From positions 17,600,501 through 17,664,500 of the forward strand of contig NC_059399.1 in NCBI RefSeq assembly GCF_905220565.1: 64,000 bases of DNA. Reading direction: 5' to 3'. Source of the stretch: Melitaea cinxia (lineage: Eukaryota > Arthropoda > Insecta > Lepidoptera > Nymphalidae). A program made the translations under genes and the position numbers. Below, one piece after another: positions 23,581-34,362 of the stretch. Each line of letters starts with the position of its first letter. Positions within the stretch are counted from its first letter, which is position 1. A model generated the notes under the pieces. That model searched no databases. It had not been told where the DNA came from and saw nothing but the letters and a program-made list of their open reading frames with translations.

Positions 23581-25655
23581 AAGATGGATCCCAATTTCGA
23601 ATTTCGACTTTATTTTTGTATGTATTATTCTATTATTATTATTACTTTATTTTTACCTCATACTTTAACTGGGAGTAGCGATTTTGATGTTTTTTTTTTT
23701 TTAATTCAAAAAGGAGAGAGTGAGCGAAATCTGAAGAGTTTTGAGTTGTTCCTAATAATGTGTATTTTTTTTTTGTTTTAGAACCAACAATTATTTTATT
23801 AATATATATATTTAATCCTGTGTATATTCTTGTGACATAAAATTTCTACAAAAACATGGTCGCGAGCAACACCTATTTATTGCTACAAAGTTTTAAGTCT
23901 AAATCTTTAACAAATACACACAATTGTCTGTTTCTAAGGCTGGCAGCTAAATGCCAGTGTTTAGGTAAATATTATGTAAGTATTACGTTCAAGGAAAGTG
24001 TACTAGGGCCACTTTATGTTATAGTTGTAAGCAAATCTTTAGGTCGCTTTAATGGTTTAATATTATTAGGGACATTTACAACTTGGGTGAGATTCAAAGG
24101 TCATTTATATCTTCTATCACTCTTTTTATTTACTTCTACCGGTTTTACGTCCTAAAAGTGGCAGATGGAGATTGTTTTGAGCATTTAGATGAATATAAAT
24201 AATAAAATAAAAAAATTAATAGTCATAGAAAAAAAAATTAGTAAGCTTTAACCCAACAAAGTTGCAGATTAATATAAGGATTAGACTTTTTTTAAATTAA
24301 ATTATGTATTATGTAATAAATATAATCGTGTGCATCGTACTTGGCACTGTTTGAAATGACTCAAGTTTAACAACAGATGTAGATAATTGAATATTAATAC
24401 GATCCATAACATATACACGGTTGTGAAGTAAAACAGGACACAAAGAACAGCAAGGAAACGGAAGTAGTTTACTACTATTTTTTAATTACTTTGATTTAAT
24501 TTCCATATTTTTAATATGAAAAATAATTAAATTTGAAATAGTTATAAATTTCGTAAATGTAATATCACTAGAGATTCGAATATATGAAACATATAAATAT
24601 ATTTTAACATAGTATGTATGTAATTGTGTATGTACACGGTCGTCTGCTCCACACTTATTACCTTCGTTACAGTAATGGATACAGCCACTTTTTTTTTAAA
24701 TATGCGTATCAAATAAATAAATATATTATTACATCCAGATTCTGGACTAGAATGAAACTCGAAACTCACAACTTGGAGCAGAAAGTCACTGTAAATTACG
24801 CCAACGCAATGGACTCATAATATGTCAGATTTCGTTATAGTTACGGATAGATTGTTATTTCAGGTATCCGATGGTTTCTTTAGCTGCTCCGAAAATTCCA
24901 TATAATATTCCTACTAAATATGTATTTGTATTTTTTGTAATAATTTAAATCGAATCAGTTGCATAAAAAATTGATACCATTTTCGTAATAGTTTATGTTC
25001 CGTGACCGCCATTAACGCTGACCTAGGTTCAAATATGAAAATGTACGGGTCAGGTAAAAGGCAATTAATAGAAGTAATGAAATCATCGATATTACGTTAC
25101 TAAAGAAAATAAAGTATGTTATAGTAGAACTATCATAAATTTAAATTAGATATTTTGCATTTTTTTTCCATGGTAATATAAAGCGCTTCAAGCAGCTTGA
25201 TTACTAAGCTCTTTAGCGCTATATTATATACAACATAGGAAAAAATTATAATTTAAAATTTGTCTTAATAGTTTTTTTTAAATATTTTTTTATTAATTTC
25301 ATAGATTGATATAAACTTATATTTATTACTAAATATTGAGGCTTAAGTTCAAACACGCCTAATGTCAATAGAATCTAATTTGAATTTATTATAATATTAG
25401 AAACGTGACTTTAAATGTTACTTACTAACTATATTTTAAGTATTTACAACATCTTATTTTTAAATTAAAACTTCTAATAAAGCATTTTCGAATTATTTGG
25501 TAACAACGGTAATATTAAACTACAAAAAATAATAAGAATAAGAAATGTCTTTCAACGTCCTTTGCATAAAATTGTAACTTATTTAATAAACTACACTGAC
25601 TTACAAAGAATTAACATCCAAAACGTATTTAAAATTTAAAAAAATAATAATGAAT
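23581..25655. other. No recognised gene
   Basis: Very AT-rich. Open frames at 23472-23781, 23856-24155 and 24542-24820 have no recognisable domains and low-complexity composition. A near-palindrome around AAGCGCTT and AGCGCTAT lies at about 25180-25225. Confidence 0.5.
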
Positions 25656-25659
25656 ATTG

Positions 25660-25862
25660 TTTTTACATAAAACCTCTTTTGTATAATACTAGCCACTTAT
25701 AAACGAAAATTAGAAAAAAAGCAACTTAAAAGAGTTTTCTCTATTTATCGTATTCTAAACTAATTAAAAATTAAAAAAAAAACTATCGAAAGTAATTTTT
25801 TTTTATAAAACCTCTTTTGTAAAACACAGGCCACTTATATTTAAAAATTAAAAAAAAAGTTA
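25660..25862 (+). repeat. Direct duplication, ~65-bp units
   Basis: ATAAAACCTCTTTTGTATAA with GCCACTTATA recurs as ATAAAACCTCTTTTGTAAAA with GCCACTTATA 137 bp later. The two copies are at about 25668-25730 and 25805-25862. Confidence 0.65.
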
Positions 25863-25865
25863 AGC

Positions 25866-25975
25866 TCACCATATCGCCCGAGTCCTAATTCACTGCATAA
25901 TCACACACAACACGAACCGTGCGAGGACGCAACTCGATTGACCTGCGCGCGCATCTTCCCATCATATATAGCTTT
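25866..25975 (-). promoter_or_regulatory. Candidate TATA promoter and non-coding first exon
   Basis: A GC-rich island in very AT-rich DNA that matches no repeat family in the window. Read on the minus strand it has TATATATGAT at about 25971-25962, a GC-rich stretch (GATGCGCGCGCAGG) downstream, and ATATGGTGAGC at its end, a good splice-donor consensus with GT at 25869-25868. The only ATG in the inferred exon opens a two-codon frame, so the exon would be untranslated. Inference from motifs only; the next exon would lie at lower coordinates and was not found. Confidence 0.25.
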
Positions 25976-26689
25976 ACACAAGCAAATATTTAATTTTTGT
26001 TTGTTTATTTAGTATTTTAAAATATAATACAATTTATCTTTTATTATTTTTATCGTTAATTATCGTTATTAGAAAACATAAGTTACTTTGTTTCACTGTA
26101 ATAAGGAAAGAAATCTATTTATTTGTTCTTTTCTATACCTGTTTTGTCTTATTAAAGTATTTATTATATTTCTTGCTATTTCTTCTTAATGTAGTCTAGT
26201 ATACTTAACGCACGTTTCGATTCGTAGTTTCATATTAAATAAAATTAATTAATTAATGATATCAAAATATATACCTACTCCGTAAATTGAAGATACAGAC
26301 TTTTTCAAATGGATTTTCTTTAAAAAAATTGTTATTTTCAGTTCTTACTTAATCAAGGTCATATTTATTGATATAAGGATGATTTAAAGTTATTTATACA
26401 AAGATTATTATAATAATTATAATTTTATATGTATTTATAATAATGATTAAAGATTATTTTTATGTACTCTATAGTCGTAACATTTATCTGATACGATTAC
26501 CTTGATGTCTCTTAAATATGTTAATCTCAGTAAATATTTCACGAATACCACAGTGACGTATAACATTTTGTTTCACGAGTGAAATTTGACCCACACTGGA
26601 TTGAACACGTTAGTATTAATCAATAGGTCACGGATTTAAATCAGGGCAATATCTATATGTATTGTTTGTTTTTTTTTTTTTTTAAACGT
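25976..26689. other. No recognised feature
   Basis: AT-rich with nothing recognised. Confidence 0.5.
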
Positions 26690-26850
26690 GCTTTAATTAC
26701 ATTGACAAGTTATAGAGATAATTCTAGAGATTCCTCTTTTGATCCAAAAAAAAAATAACAATAATGGCACACATCGCACACAATATAAAAAAAAAATACA
26801 TTCGAATTTAGAACTTCCACCTTATTAGGGGTCGAATAAAAACTTTCTGA
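26690..26850 (+). repeat. Repeat-G, highly degenerate
   Basis: Decayed counterparts of TTAATTACATTGACAAGT and of the AGAACTTCCACCTTATTAGG end remain, in the correct order. Confidence 0.4.
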
Positions 26851-26890
26851 CCTGATCAGCTTTTTACTTCCATATTCATTAATAGATTTT

Positions 26891-27070
26891 TGAAGTAAAA
26901 CTTCTTTACGCTCGCTTGACTTGGGGAGTAAGCCGGTGAATGCGTGACGAGGGCGTTACGAAAAGTGTGATCGGGTGAGGCGAAGGGAAGTTGAGAAGGA
27001 GATATTAGTTAGCGAAGATAGAAAGAGTGAGAGTTACGTTTCGTAAGTTTTACTTCAGTCGTGTGGTCTA
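26891..27070. mobile_element. MITE-I
   Basis: Starts TGAAGTAAAACTTCTTTACG and ends AAGTTTTACTTCA (up to 27059), followed by the GTCGTGTGGTCTA extension seen at other copies. The middle contains GACGAGGGCGTTACGAAAAG, shared with 15200 (inverted) and 56370. Confidence 0.7.
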
Positions 27071-27897
27071 AAGGACACTCGTTTTTTTTTTAAATAAATT
27101 TTCCTAAACAAACCTTGTCCTAAATAAGACTAACAAAAAAAAGTCATCCTATTCGAAGCAATCATTCGCAAGTTATGCACCTACAATAATATTAATTTTT
27201 ACTTTTATAGACTTCATCATGTGTTACTAAAACTACCTCGGACTATATCTTAAAAGAAGTGCTTGGAAATGTACGGTTGCCAATCTATCTAATCTACAAT
27301 ATAGTAAACAGCATGGCGAATTGAGTTACAATTGTTTTTTATTATGAGATAGAGATAAAATAAAAAAGATTTGCCAAATCGCGAGACATGCAAAATTCAA
27401 AGGTGCTGTCAAATCGCTTGATTTGAACACAGTAGTCGAAGAGTTTAATGTAATTTAGAAAACTGTGATTGCTTCAAACATTTTACATATTATGAATCCA
27501 AATAATTAAATATCTGAATCCATATTGATATTTGTTATTTATACGCATAAAAAACTACTTTGGAGTTGTAAATTTTGAAGTCCTAGAGCTATTACGTTAG
27601 GTGAATTTTGATTTTCATCAATCTATTCATCATTGTATAATGAAATTATCTTGCGGTATGAAAAGTTGCAATATTAGTTCGTTCAAAGAGACTTATCATA
27701 AATTACACGAATTAAAAATAACTTTTTTATAGCAATTTTTTAAGCAACATTCCAGACTATGACTCTTCAACATAGGAGGAACACATTTTAACTTTCGTGG
27801 AACATATAGGTGACGTGTATGTCTACACTATTAATACTTAATACAAATAAACCACAAATCGAAAAATTTATTTATAGACGGTAGTACCAGCAGTTAC
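27071..27897. other. No recognised feature
   Basis: AT-rich with nothing recognised. Confidence 0.5.
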
Positions 27898-27945
27898 GCT
27901 TCAGACTGTAGTATCCCACTGTTGGGCATAGGCCTCTTGAAGAGA
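27898..27945 (-). mobile_element. SINE-5 3' tail only
   Basis: Minus-strand AGGCCTATGCCCAACAGTGG then GATACTACAGTCTGAAGCG: the RTE-like terminal tail of SINE-5, strongly 5'-truncated. The open frame across it is not a gene. Confidence 0.65.
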
Positions 27946-28477
27946 GAAAGAAGAAAGAGAAGGAGGAGAGCACGCTGGACCAAAGAACAAATAAAAAAAA
28001 AACTGTTAGCCTGTTTGCCAGGTATATTATGTTGGTATGAAAACTAAAATTAAAACGAACAAAACTATTAAGCAAACAAATATAATGTACGTATTATCGA
28101 TTGTACAAGAACTTGCATAAGATATTTTTTTCTCAGTCATTTTTTCCCAGAGCCTATTCTAGTCCGGAGATGATAGGTCGTTGATGTTTATACAATGCGA
28201 TTGCTATCTGACCTTCGACCTTACAGGCATTACAAATTTGGACTGTAAAAGTTACTCTAAGTTTCTCGCCAAGTGTTTGCAATCACAATAGAACCGAACT
28301 ATTATAGTACAGGTATTGTAGAGCACATCTGTTCAACAAGTAGAGATTTACTCTCACAGCTAATTTGTATGAAGTAGCTTGGAGAGATCGCTTGTATGAA
28401 GTAGCACTTATTAATCACAAATCTCCAGTAGAATTTGAGTCCCAACATTTTGAAAATCGAAGATCACACAATTAAAA
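27946..28477. other. No recognised feature
   Basis: A GAAAGAGAAGGAGGAGAG-type purine run at 27940-27970 and otherwise unremarkable sequence. Confidence 0.45.
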
Positions 28478-28575
28478 ATACCCAGACCCATAGCAAACAT
28501 CCGTGCGGCCTTTACAAATGTGTGTCATGTGCGGGAATAACACATTACTCAGTTGCTATGACAACTGCGCCCACG
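28478..28575 (-). mobile_element. SINE-2/SINE-5 head, degenerate
   Basis: ACCCAGACCCATAGCAAACA, GGCCTTTACAAATGTGTG and TCATGTGCGGGAAT align with the SINE-5 head in reverse. The B box is partly lost. Confidence 0.55.
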
Positions 28576-28741
28576 CGTATTCGTCTTTAAGGCTTCTCCT
28601 TTACTCTTTTTCTTACAATCTATTACTTCGGCTTTATATAATAGATAGCAAAATATATCTTCAGCGTGCTTGTATTTTAATAATACATATATAAATAAAC
28701 CTTTCTTGACCCTTCTTGTTGTATCTAAGACACTTTATCTT

Positions 28742-29066
28742 CTATATTTTAAGACGTGAAGCAAAAACTTTGTAACCCTTTTTACAAAAATTGCGCGGAC
28801 GGAGGAGTATGAAATTTCACACACTTATAGTTTATATGGAGAAAAAGTGCAGAATGCTAATATATTTTTTTAACTATGCATAAAAAATTCATTAAATCGA
28901 AATAAAATACATTACACAGTACACACACTACCACGTATACAGATATACGCAAATATATATATACTCTTTTGTTTATTATTATAGAAGTATAGTCTTTGAT
29001 GACGGAATCCTAATAGTGTTCCAACTTTGAATTTAAAATTAATTGTGGTCGAATTTCGCTACTAGT
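28742..29066 (+). mobile_element. Helitron-like element, second subfamily
   Basis: Plus-strand copy of the 7817 and 34882 elements. Shared blocks are AATTGCGCGGACGGAGGAGT, TATAGTTTATATGGAG and CTACCACGTATAC, ending with CTAGT at 29062-29066. Confidence 0.6.
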
Positions 29067-29376
29067 TATTATAAATACTTAAAAACTTTTTATACTGATT
29101 TGAATGAGTTAATTATGCTGAGTTTGAATGTGATAATTAAATGTCTAATTTGATTTGGTATATGATATTACTGACGCACAACTGAAAGCCATTAAGCCCA
29201 AGAATAATAATAATGATATTATTGACGGTAAATTAAAAACCTGAACCTTTATAGACTGTCAAGATGAGAAAAGTGGAATATTTTAGACACGAATTGAAAT
29301 GTAACTTTTTCAACTGATTACTAACGGAAAAGTCGCTGGTTAAAGATCAATCACGCCGCCGCAATCAATCAAAAAA
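29067..29376. other. No recognised feature
   Basis: AT-rich spacer. Confidence 0.5.
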
Positions 29377-29390
29377 TCGATAAAATCAAA

Positions 29391-29733
29391 GACGCCGCGT
29401 TGGCGCAACGGTTACAGCCATGGATTGTACCTGTTGCGCTGGCGGTTGCGGGTTCGATCCCCGCACATGATAAACATTTGTATTGGCCATACAGGCGTTT
29501 GCCGTGGTCTGGGTGTTTGTGCAGTCCTTGTGGATCTCCCCACCGTGCCTCGGAGAGCACGTTAAGCCGACGGTCCCGGTTGTTATCATGTACACCTGAT
29601 AGCAATCGTTACTCATAGTAGGGAATATATCCGTCAACCCGCATTGGAGCAGCGTGGTGGATTAAGCTCTGATCTTTCTCCTACATGGGGAAAGAGGCCT
29701 ATGCCCAGTAGTGGGATATTACAAGCTGAAGCG
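29391..29733 (+). mobile_element. SINE-5, full length (343 bp)
   Basis: tRNA-derived head with A box TGGCGCAACGG (29401-29411) and B box GGTTCGATCCC (29451-29461). A ~90-bp middle is shared with SINE-2. A family-specific body (TCTCCCCACCGTGCCTCGGA, GTTGTTATCATGTACACC) leads to a 3' tail, GGCCTATGCCCAGTAGTGGG then ATATTACAAGCTGAAGCG, related to the RTE C-terminal coding end. It is flanked by a 14/15-bp near-duplication: TCGATAAAATCAAA at 29377-29390 and TCGATATATATCAAA at 29734-29748. Open frames on both strands are not genes. Its length predicts that of the rearranged copy at 58628. Confidence 0.9.
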
Positions 29734-29783
29734 TCGATATATATCAAAATTTTCAATTTTCATCCTGCGAATGAAAATCTCAA

Positions 29784-29784
<1 letters not shown>

Positions 29785-29856
<72 letters not shown>

Positions 29857-29859
29857 TAC
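29785..29859. repeat. (TA)n microsatellite
   Basis: About 75 bp of TA dinucleotides with one or two G interruptions, just 3' of the SINE-5 duplication. It produces a spurious Ile-Tyr repeat frame. Confidence 0.95.
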
Positions 29860-30425
29860 ATCCAGATACATTTTTGGCGTCAAGCACAAACTGCGTTATT
29901 ACGACGTCCCTCAGTTATGCTTACATTTTATATGTTTTTTCTGCGAATGTTGCTTATTTTTTTCATTTTAAATTCCGTGGGTTATATCAGTTTCTTTAAA
30001 TTTCTTTTTTGAGAATATTCTGCTTACAGTTGTGCCCAACCATTTATGAACCCCTTTCATGATACTTATGTTATTGCTTCCTTCATATATCCATATAGCC
30101 TCACTTAATGCACCGATTATTTAGCGTCCTATATAAGTAATGATGGAATGAGTGAGAAGTAAGCTGAAATGCGACGTTGCCAGCTTTCTAGAAGGTGTGA
30201 TCATCTATCGTTAACTTAAGAAATAATTCTATTACGCTCGTTGAAATTTTAACATGTAACGGTCATAGGAACACCTCCAATTTTTCATCTTATAATAGTT
30301 CTCTTAATGAGTTGCAACATATATTATATTTAGGCTTTTAACATTTTAATTATTGACGACGTAGCACATCATCAGAATAATAATATAATAAATAATTATT
30401 TATCGTTGTGTCCATTTGTTATAAG
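29860..30425. other. No recognised feature
   Basis: AT-rich with nothing recognised. Confidence 0.5.
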
Positions 30426-30480
30426 TATTCTTTGACGGTTCGCAGGTTATGTCCACTTTCCTGCGAACCGTCAAAGAATA
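30426..30480. repeat. Perfect hairpin, 21-bp stem, 13-nt loop
   Basis: Left arm 30426-30446 (TATTCTTTGACGGTTCGCAG plus G) and right arm 30460-30480 are exact reverse complements. The loop is TTATGTCCACTTT. The stem centre is GC-rich although the flanks are very AT-rich. No similar sequence occurs elsewhere in the window. It could be a young fold-back insertion, a replication-induced inverted duplication or a transcribed hairpin. Confidence 0.95.
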
Positions 30481-31064
30481 ATAATAAATAATGTTCCCTT
30501 ATCCTGCCACGGATACTTTCTGTACATTGAAGATATTTAAAAAAAGTGATACGGTCTATGAATACAGGTTACTGAATCGAACATTTTTTTTATATGTTTG
30601 TATGTGTCGTTGTGTCTTCATCACGCCAAAACAGCTAAACGGATTTCAAGTAATGTTAGAACATGGGTAACTGGGCATCCAAGAATACGAGGATATTATT
30701 TTTTCTTCTTCGCTGACGAATCTTATAGGTTAATTAAGTTTTATAGCCACAAATAGTTGTGCTGCCTGCTTTTACAAACAACATATTATTATCATTTTTA
30801 ATATAAAAATGTCTCACGGCTAAAATATTTTTATACAGACTAAATAGTCTAACTACTTAACTCTATTTCACTAGAATGATTTACCTAAGTCGTTGTCTGG
30901 CAAATTTAAACGTCGTCAAACAATATTTACTTATAAAATATAAAGTATATCTTTTAAGTAAGTTTCTAATTTTTTTTAAGTGGATAACAATAGTTTATTA
31001 AACATTATACATATTTACAATTCACAACTTAAGAACTAAATATTTACAGATAGTTTTGGTATAA
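30481..31064. other. No recognised gene
   Basis: AT-rich. At 30590-30650 there is a faint Helitron-like phrase (ACAGCTAAACGGATTTCAAG), insufficient for a call. Confidence 0.45.
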
Positions 31065-31745
31065 ATCATGTCCGCGTGGAATCGTGTCAAGAATGCTGAC
31101 AGCATTTTCTCGTTGAATCGCTATGCCGATTCTCTGGGCAAAAAAATGCACCAGCCCTCTTGTCACCAGTGGCGGCAATAAAGCGAGGAGTTATCTCATT
31201 TGTTGTGTGTTTGTGTTTCGACTGCAAATGGCACAAAGATGTAATTTGAAATTAATGACGAATACTTGTGCCGTTTAGTCGTTTCAGCTTTTTCCGCTGT
31301 GGCTCCCGCTTTTAAGGCTGTTTCCCTGACATGAGAAGGAGCAAGTGTGACAACGCAGGTTGCGTCCCACAAAAGCGCCCGTCCCCTTTCCCAGGGAACC
31401 AACGTCAATCCATCAGGTCTCTTGCCATCATTGCGACTAATTCCAGTAGGCTCGATAAGAGCAGGAACGTCGATGGTGGCGAGAGCTTTTTTATGGTATC
31501 GTTTAGGGAACCGTGGCGGGAAAATCTACCTGAACTCTTGTTACAGGAAAGGCCGTGTAGTCCGAAAGAATCGACCTCTTTTCCGCACGGAGATCTGTGT
31601 TCAAAGAACAGTGGAGCTCCCAACCGGAGACCGAGAGCAATTCTTAAGACTTTCATTGTCTAAAAGTGTCCCAAAGTTTTTTGACGGCATTGCGTGTAGC
31701 CTGGGTTGGGTCAAAAGCCAGAACAGCTGCAAAAAAACTTCGTAT
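31065..31745 (-). pseudogene. Retroelement C-terminal domain, frameshifted
   Basis: Minus-strand coding similarity is split over frames. The first piece (31656 to about 31490) reads SLRIALGLRLGAPLFF, then a Cys-His cluster (SPCG...GLHGLSC) and SSGRFSRHGSLND. One A is missing in a homopolymer at 31487-31492. The next piece (to 31196) contains KRPDGLTLVPWERGRALL and WDATC with TLAPSHV (RPD at 31412-31423, WDATC at 31355-31369). Further frameshifts lead to AQRIGIAIQREN near 31100. RPD followed by WDATC, after a Cys-His cluster, recalls the restriction-like endonuclease C-terminus of some retroelement polyproteins. That assignment is from memory of family patterns and tentative. No reverse transcriptase part was seen on either side. 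Confidence 0.5.
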
Positions 31746-32049
31746 CCTTAATAACAGTATGCGTCAAACTAACGTCCGTATATGTGTTACGTATTGCGTA
31801 GCCCTTACCTTATATACGGACGTCGTAAATCTGTATACCTACTATTCGAACCACTACATATTCGACGTCCATGAACAAACCGTCACTAAACAAAAAACAC
31901 AAATTTTCAGTAGGGGCGCTCAGTAACCAAATAAAAAATCATTGCAAAAATGTATTAAATGTAACAGAACCTTTGTTTTTTCAGATTCAAAGACTGCTAC
32001 CCAGTCTGGCTTCCATATTCATGCAAAAAAGTATAGATAATGTATATCT
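31746..32049. other. No gene; small inverted repeat
   Basis: ACGTCCGTATAT (31772-31783) is exactly inverted at 31812-31823. Otherwise no recognised feature; the open frames here are not conserved. Confidence 0.45.
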
Positions 32050-32364
32050 AATATATAAAATTCTCGTGTCGCGGTGTTTGTAGTTAAACTCCTCCGAAAC
32101 GGCTTGACCGATTCTCATGAAATTTTTTGTGCATATTGGGTAGGTATGAGAATCAAACAACATCTATTTTTCATCCCTCTAAATGTTAAAGGTAGTCCAC
32201 CCCTAAATTTAATTTTTAATTTTTAGATAAATTATTTTATTTTTTATTTTATTATGATTTGGCGTTGAAAAATACATACAACCCTATGTTTTCACCCTTC
32301 TACCACCAACCCCTATTTTAAAATAGCGTTTAGCGGCAAGACAACGTTTGCCGGGTCAGCTAGT
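32050..32364 (+). mobile_element. Helitron-like element, third subfamily, ~315 bp
   Basis: Starts ATATATAAAATTCTCGTGTC and ends GTTTGCCGGGTCAGCTAGT. Shares its length and internal order with the opposite-strand copy at 54092-54404, including ATTATGATTTGGCGTTGAAA and CTACCACCAACCCCTATTT. Confidence 0.75.
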
Positions 32365-32499
32365 TAACTTATAGAAATATTTTTATTTTTATGTCAAAAT
32401 AGTGTCACTTTTCCGTTTAATATGTAAATTCAATTCGTAAATTCGTTAAAGCCTCACTTTTTCCTTTTAAGTGTACTTTTATTTTATTTTACTACTTAA
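32365..32499. other. AT-rich spacer
   Basis: Nothing recognised. Confidence 0.4.
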
Positions 32500-32928
32500 G
32501 CAGTATTTTGCAACCGAGCGTCAAATAAGCAGCGACACGTGCGTAGCAACTTCGGCAAACTGTTTTTAAATGATTTGTTTTGACTTAATTGAATATTTCA
32601 AAACCTTCAAATACAGTCAGTTTGGCAACGTCGCAATAGGACGTCAAATAATCGGTTGTATCGGAAGAGTTTTAGCAGAGTATACGCTCTGTCGATATAC
32701 GCGCTAGACTAGCGCTGCACCGTTGGTGCGGAATTTCGCGGAAGTTTTAGTTATACAAATGCAAATGTCTCAACGATTTTTTGCCTTCCGGCGATTTTTG
32801 TTGTACAGAGCCAAAAGGACTAATGGGACATCGATTAAAAAAGTGGCGTCCGATATGCGGACGTCTAAAGGAGGTGGACGCCAGTTTAGATGCATTTCGG
32901 CCCATGTGGGACGCCTAATTATTAGCAG

Positions 32929-32935
<7 letters not shown>
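32500..32935. other. GC-richer unassigned segment
   Basis: Noticeably richer in CpG-containing words than its flanks. It includes GATATACGCGCTAGACTAGC and repeated GGCGTCC / GGACGCC words at 32843-32912 that can pair locally (GCGTCCGATATGCGGACG). An open frame at 32723-32989 spans it but has no recognisable domain and ends in a TA microsatellite. No match to other families here. It could be a host regulatory or exonic segment, or an unrelated transposon. Confidence 0.3.

Positions 32936-32960
<25 letters not shown>
32932..32960. repeat. (TA)n microsatellite
   Basis: Run of TA dinucleotides with a TATG end. Confidence 0.9.
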
Positions 32961-32965
<5 letters not shown>

Positions 32966-33547
32966 TTGTTTGTCATAAGATGTTTTTAATATAAGACAAT
33001 TTGTATAAATTGTACAAAACTTTTAAAATTATAGAAATAAAATTAGTATAACTCATTCTTGACTGTCCAATCAAATATGGTAACGAAACACGAGAAGGTT
33101 GCTACTGATATTAATTGAATTTATAATATATTGTCTATTTATAATTTAAGATACTAATTTGTAATTTGTAAATTAATTAAAACTATTTATAAGCTATTAT
33201 TAATAATATTAATAAAAAACTCTTTATTGTACACCAAGAGTGAGCAAAATTACAAAAATAAAAACAGGAGATAAGTACAAAAGGCGGCTTTATCGCTAAT
33301 GAGCGATCTCTTCCAGGCAACTTTTGGGTAAGGGAAATTGTATATATGTAGACAGTTAGATGTACAGTTTTACCTAAACATATACACTATATTTAGACAA
33401 ATAAATAATGTAAAAAAAAAATAATAAAAAAAATTAAAATATAAAAAGCTATTAAAAAATAAAAAACTATTAAATGTATCCTAAAATATTTATCGATAAA
33501 TAATAGATATTATTACAGAAGAAAATTCTAGATTTGTCCTTCAATGT
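32961..33547. other. No recognised feature
   Basis: AT-rich, with A-rich runs at 33410-33470. Confidence 0.5.
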
Positions 33548-33682
33548 CTTTTAACCGACTTCCAATAAAGGACGAGGCCCTCAATTTGATTGTCAGATCT
33601 CACACAGAACTCAGTCCTCAGAACTTTTGACTGGGTGTACCGATTTGGATGAGATTCTCTTTAATCGAAAGGTGCGTGTCAT
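33548..33682 (-). repeat. Repeat-G, partial
   Basis: Begins TTAACCGACTTCCAATAAAG and continues with CAGAACTTTTGACTGGGTGT and ATCGAAAGGTGCGTGTCATG: the terminal ~130 bp of Repeat-G. Confidence 0.7.
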
Positions 33683-33689
33683 GTGGAAA

Positions 33690-33930
33690 AAGGATGGGAG
33701 CTTAATTACGCTGCTCCCCTGCGGGTTGGCGAATATGTTCCCTACTACGAGGTATATATGATAACAACCGGGACCGACGACTTAACGTGCTCTCCTTGGC
33801 AAGGTGGGGAGACCCACAAGGATAGACATCCAAAGCGTAAAGAAATATTTGTCTAAATACGAATATCCATCCCGAGCGGGAATCAAACCCGCAAACCGCC
33901 GGTATTTTAGACGACCACATCACACCAAAG
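33690..33930 (-). mobile_element. SINE-5 variant with a different tRNA-like head
   Basis: Minus-strand reading: head GGTGTGATGTGGTCGTC and B-box GGTTTGATTCC, unlike the usual SINE-5 head, then the shared SINE-5 body (GGGTCTCCCCACCTTGCC, AGCACGTTAAGTCGTC, GGTCCCGGTTGTTATCAT). It is truncated before the RTE-like tail. The open frame at 33702-33923 is not a gene. Confidence 0.7.
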
Positions 33931-34352
33931 CAGATGTTAATAAAGAATAAATATTGACACAGATTAAAAAATAAAAAGTAAAATTCACAGTTATCTATGT
34001 GCCTTTTAAGTGTTTATTCGCGATCATGTTCTTTCATAATAATAAATGACGTTTATCTTATTTTGGCTTTAAGGCTTGATAGTAATTAATTCAAGTTTCA
34101 TTCCAAAAGCTGTCAGTTTTAACGCGGAAAATGTATAATAAGTCATGTTTTAGTACAATAACAAAACAAAGACTAATAAATTTAATTGCATTCTTCCGTA
34201 ATAAAAATAACATCGGAAGTGAGAAATTATTTTGATGATAATTTATCAAAAATGTTTGACCGTTTTGTAAACAAACAAAAAAAAATATGAACGTTTGTCG
34301 GATGTTTATAATTACTATTATAGATATTAAATTGATTCGTTTATCACGCAGA
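33931..34352. other. No recognised feature
   Basis: AT-rich spacer. Confidence 0.5.
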
Positions 34353-34362
34353 GTGATTATTT

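Noticed and set aside
29369..29637. Frames on both strands here and at 58628-58999
   Set aside because: They are translations of SINE-5 sequence in several frames.
29644..30012. 122-aa open frame on the plus strand
   Set aside because: It begins in SINE-5 and runs through a (TA)n microsatellite that translates as Ile-Tyr repeats. No domain.
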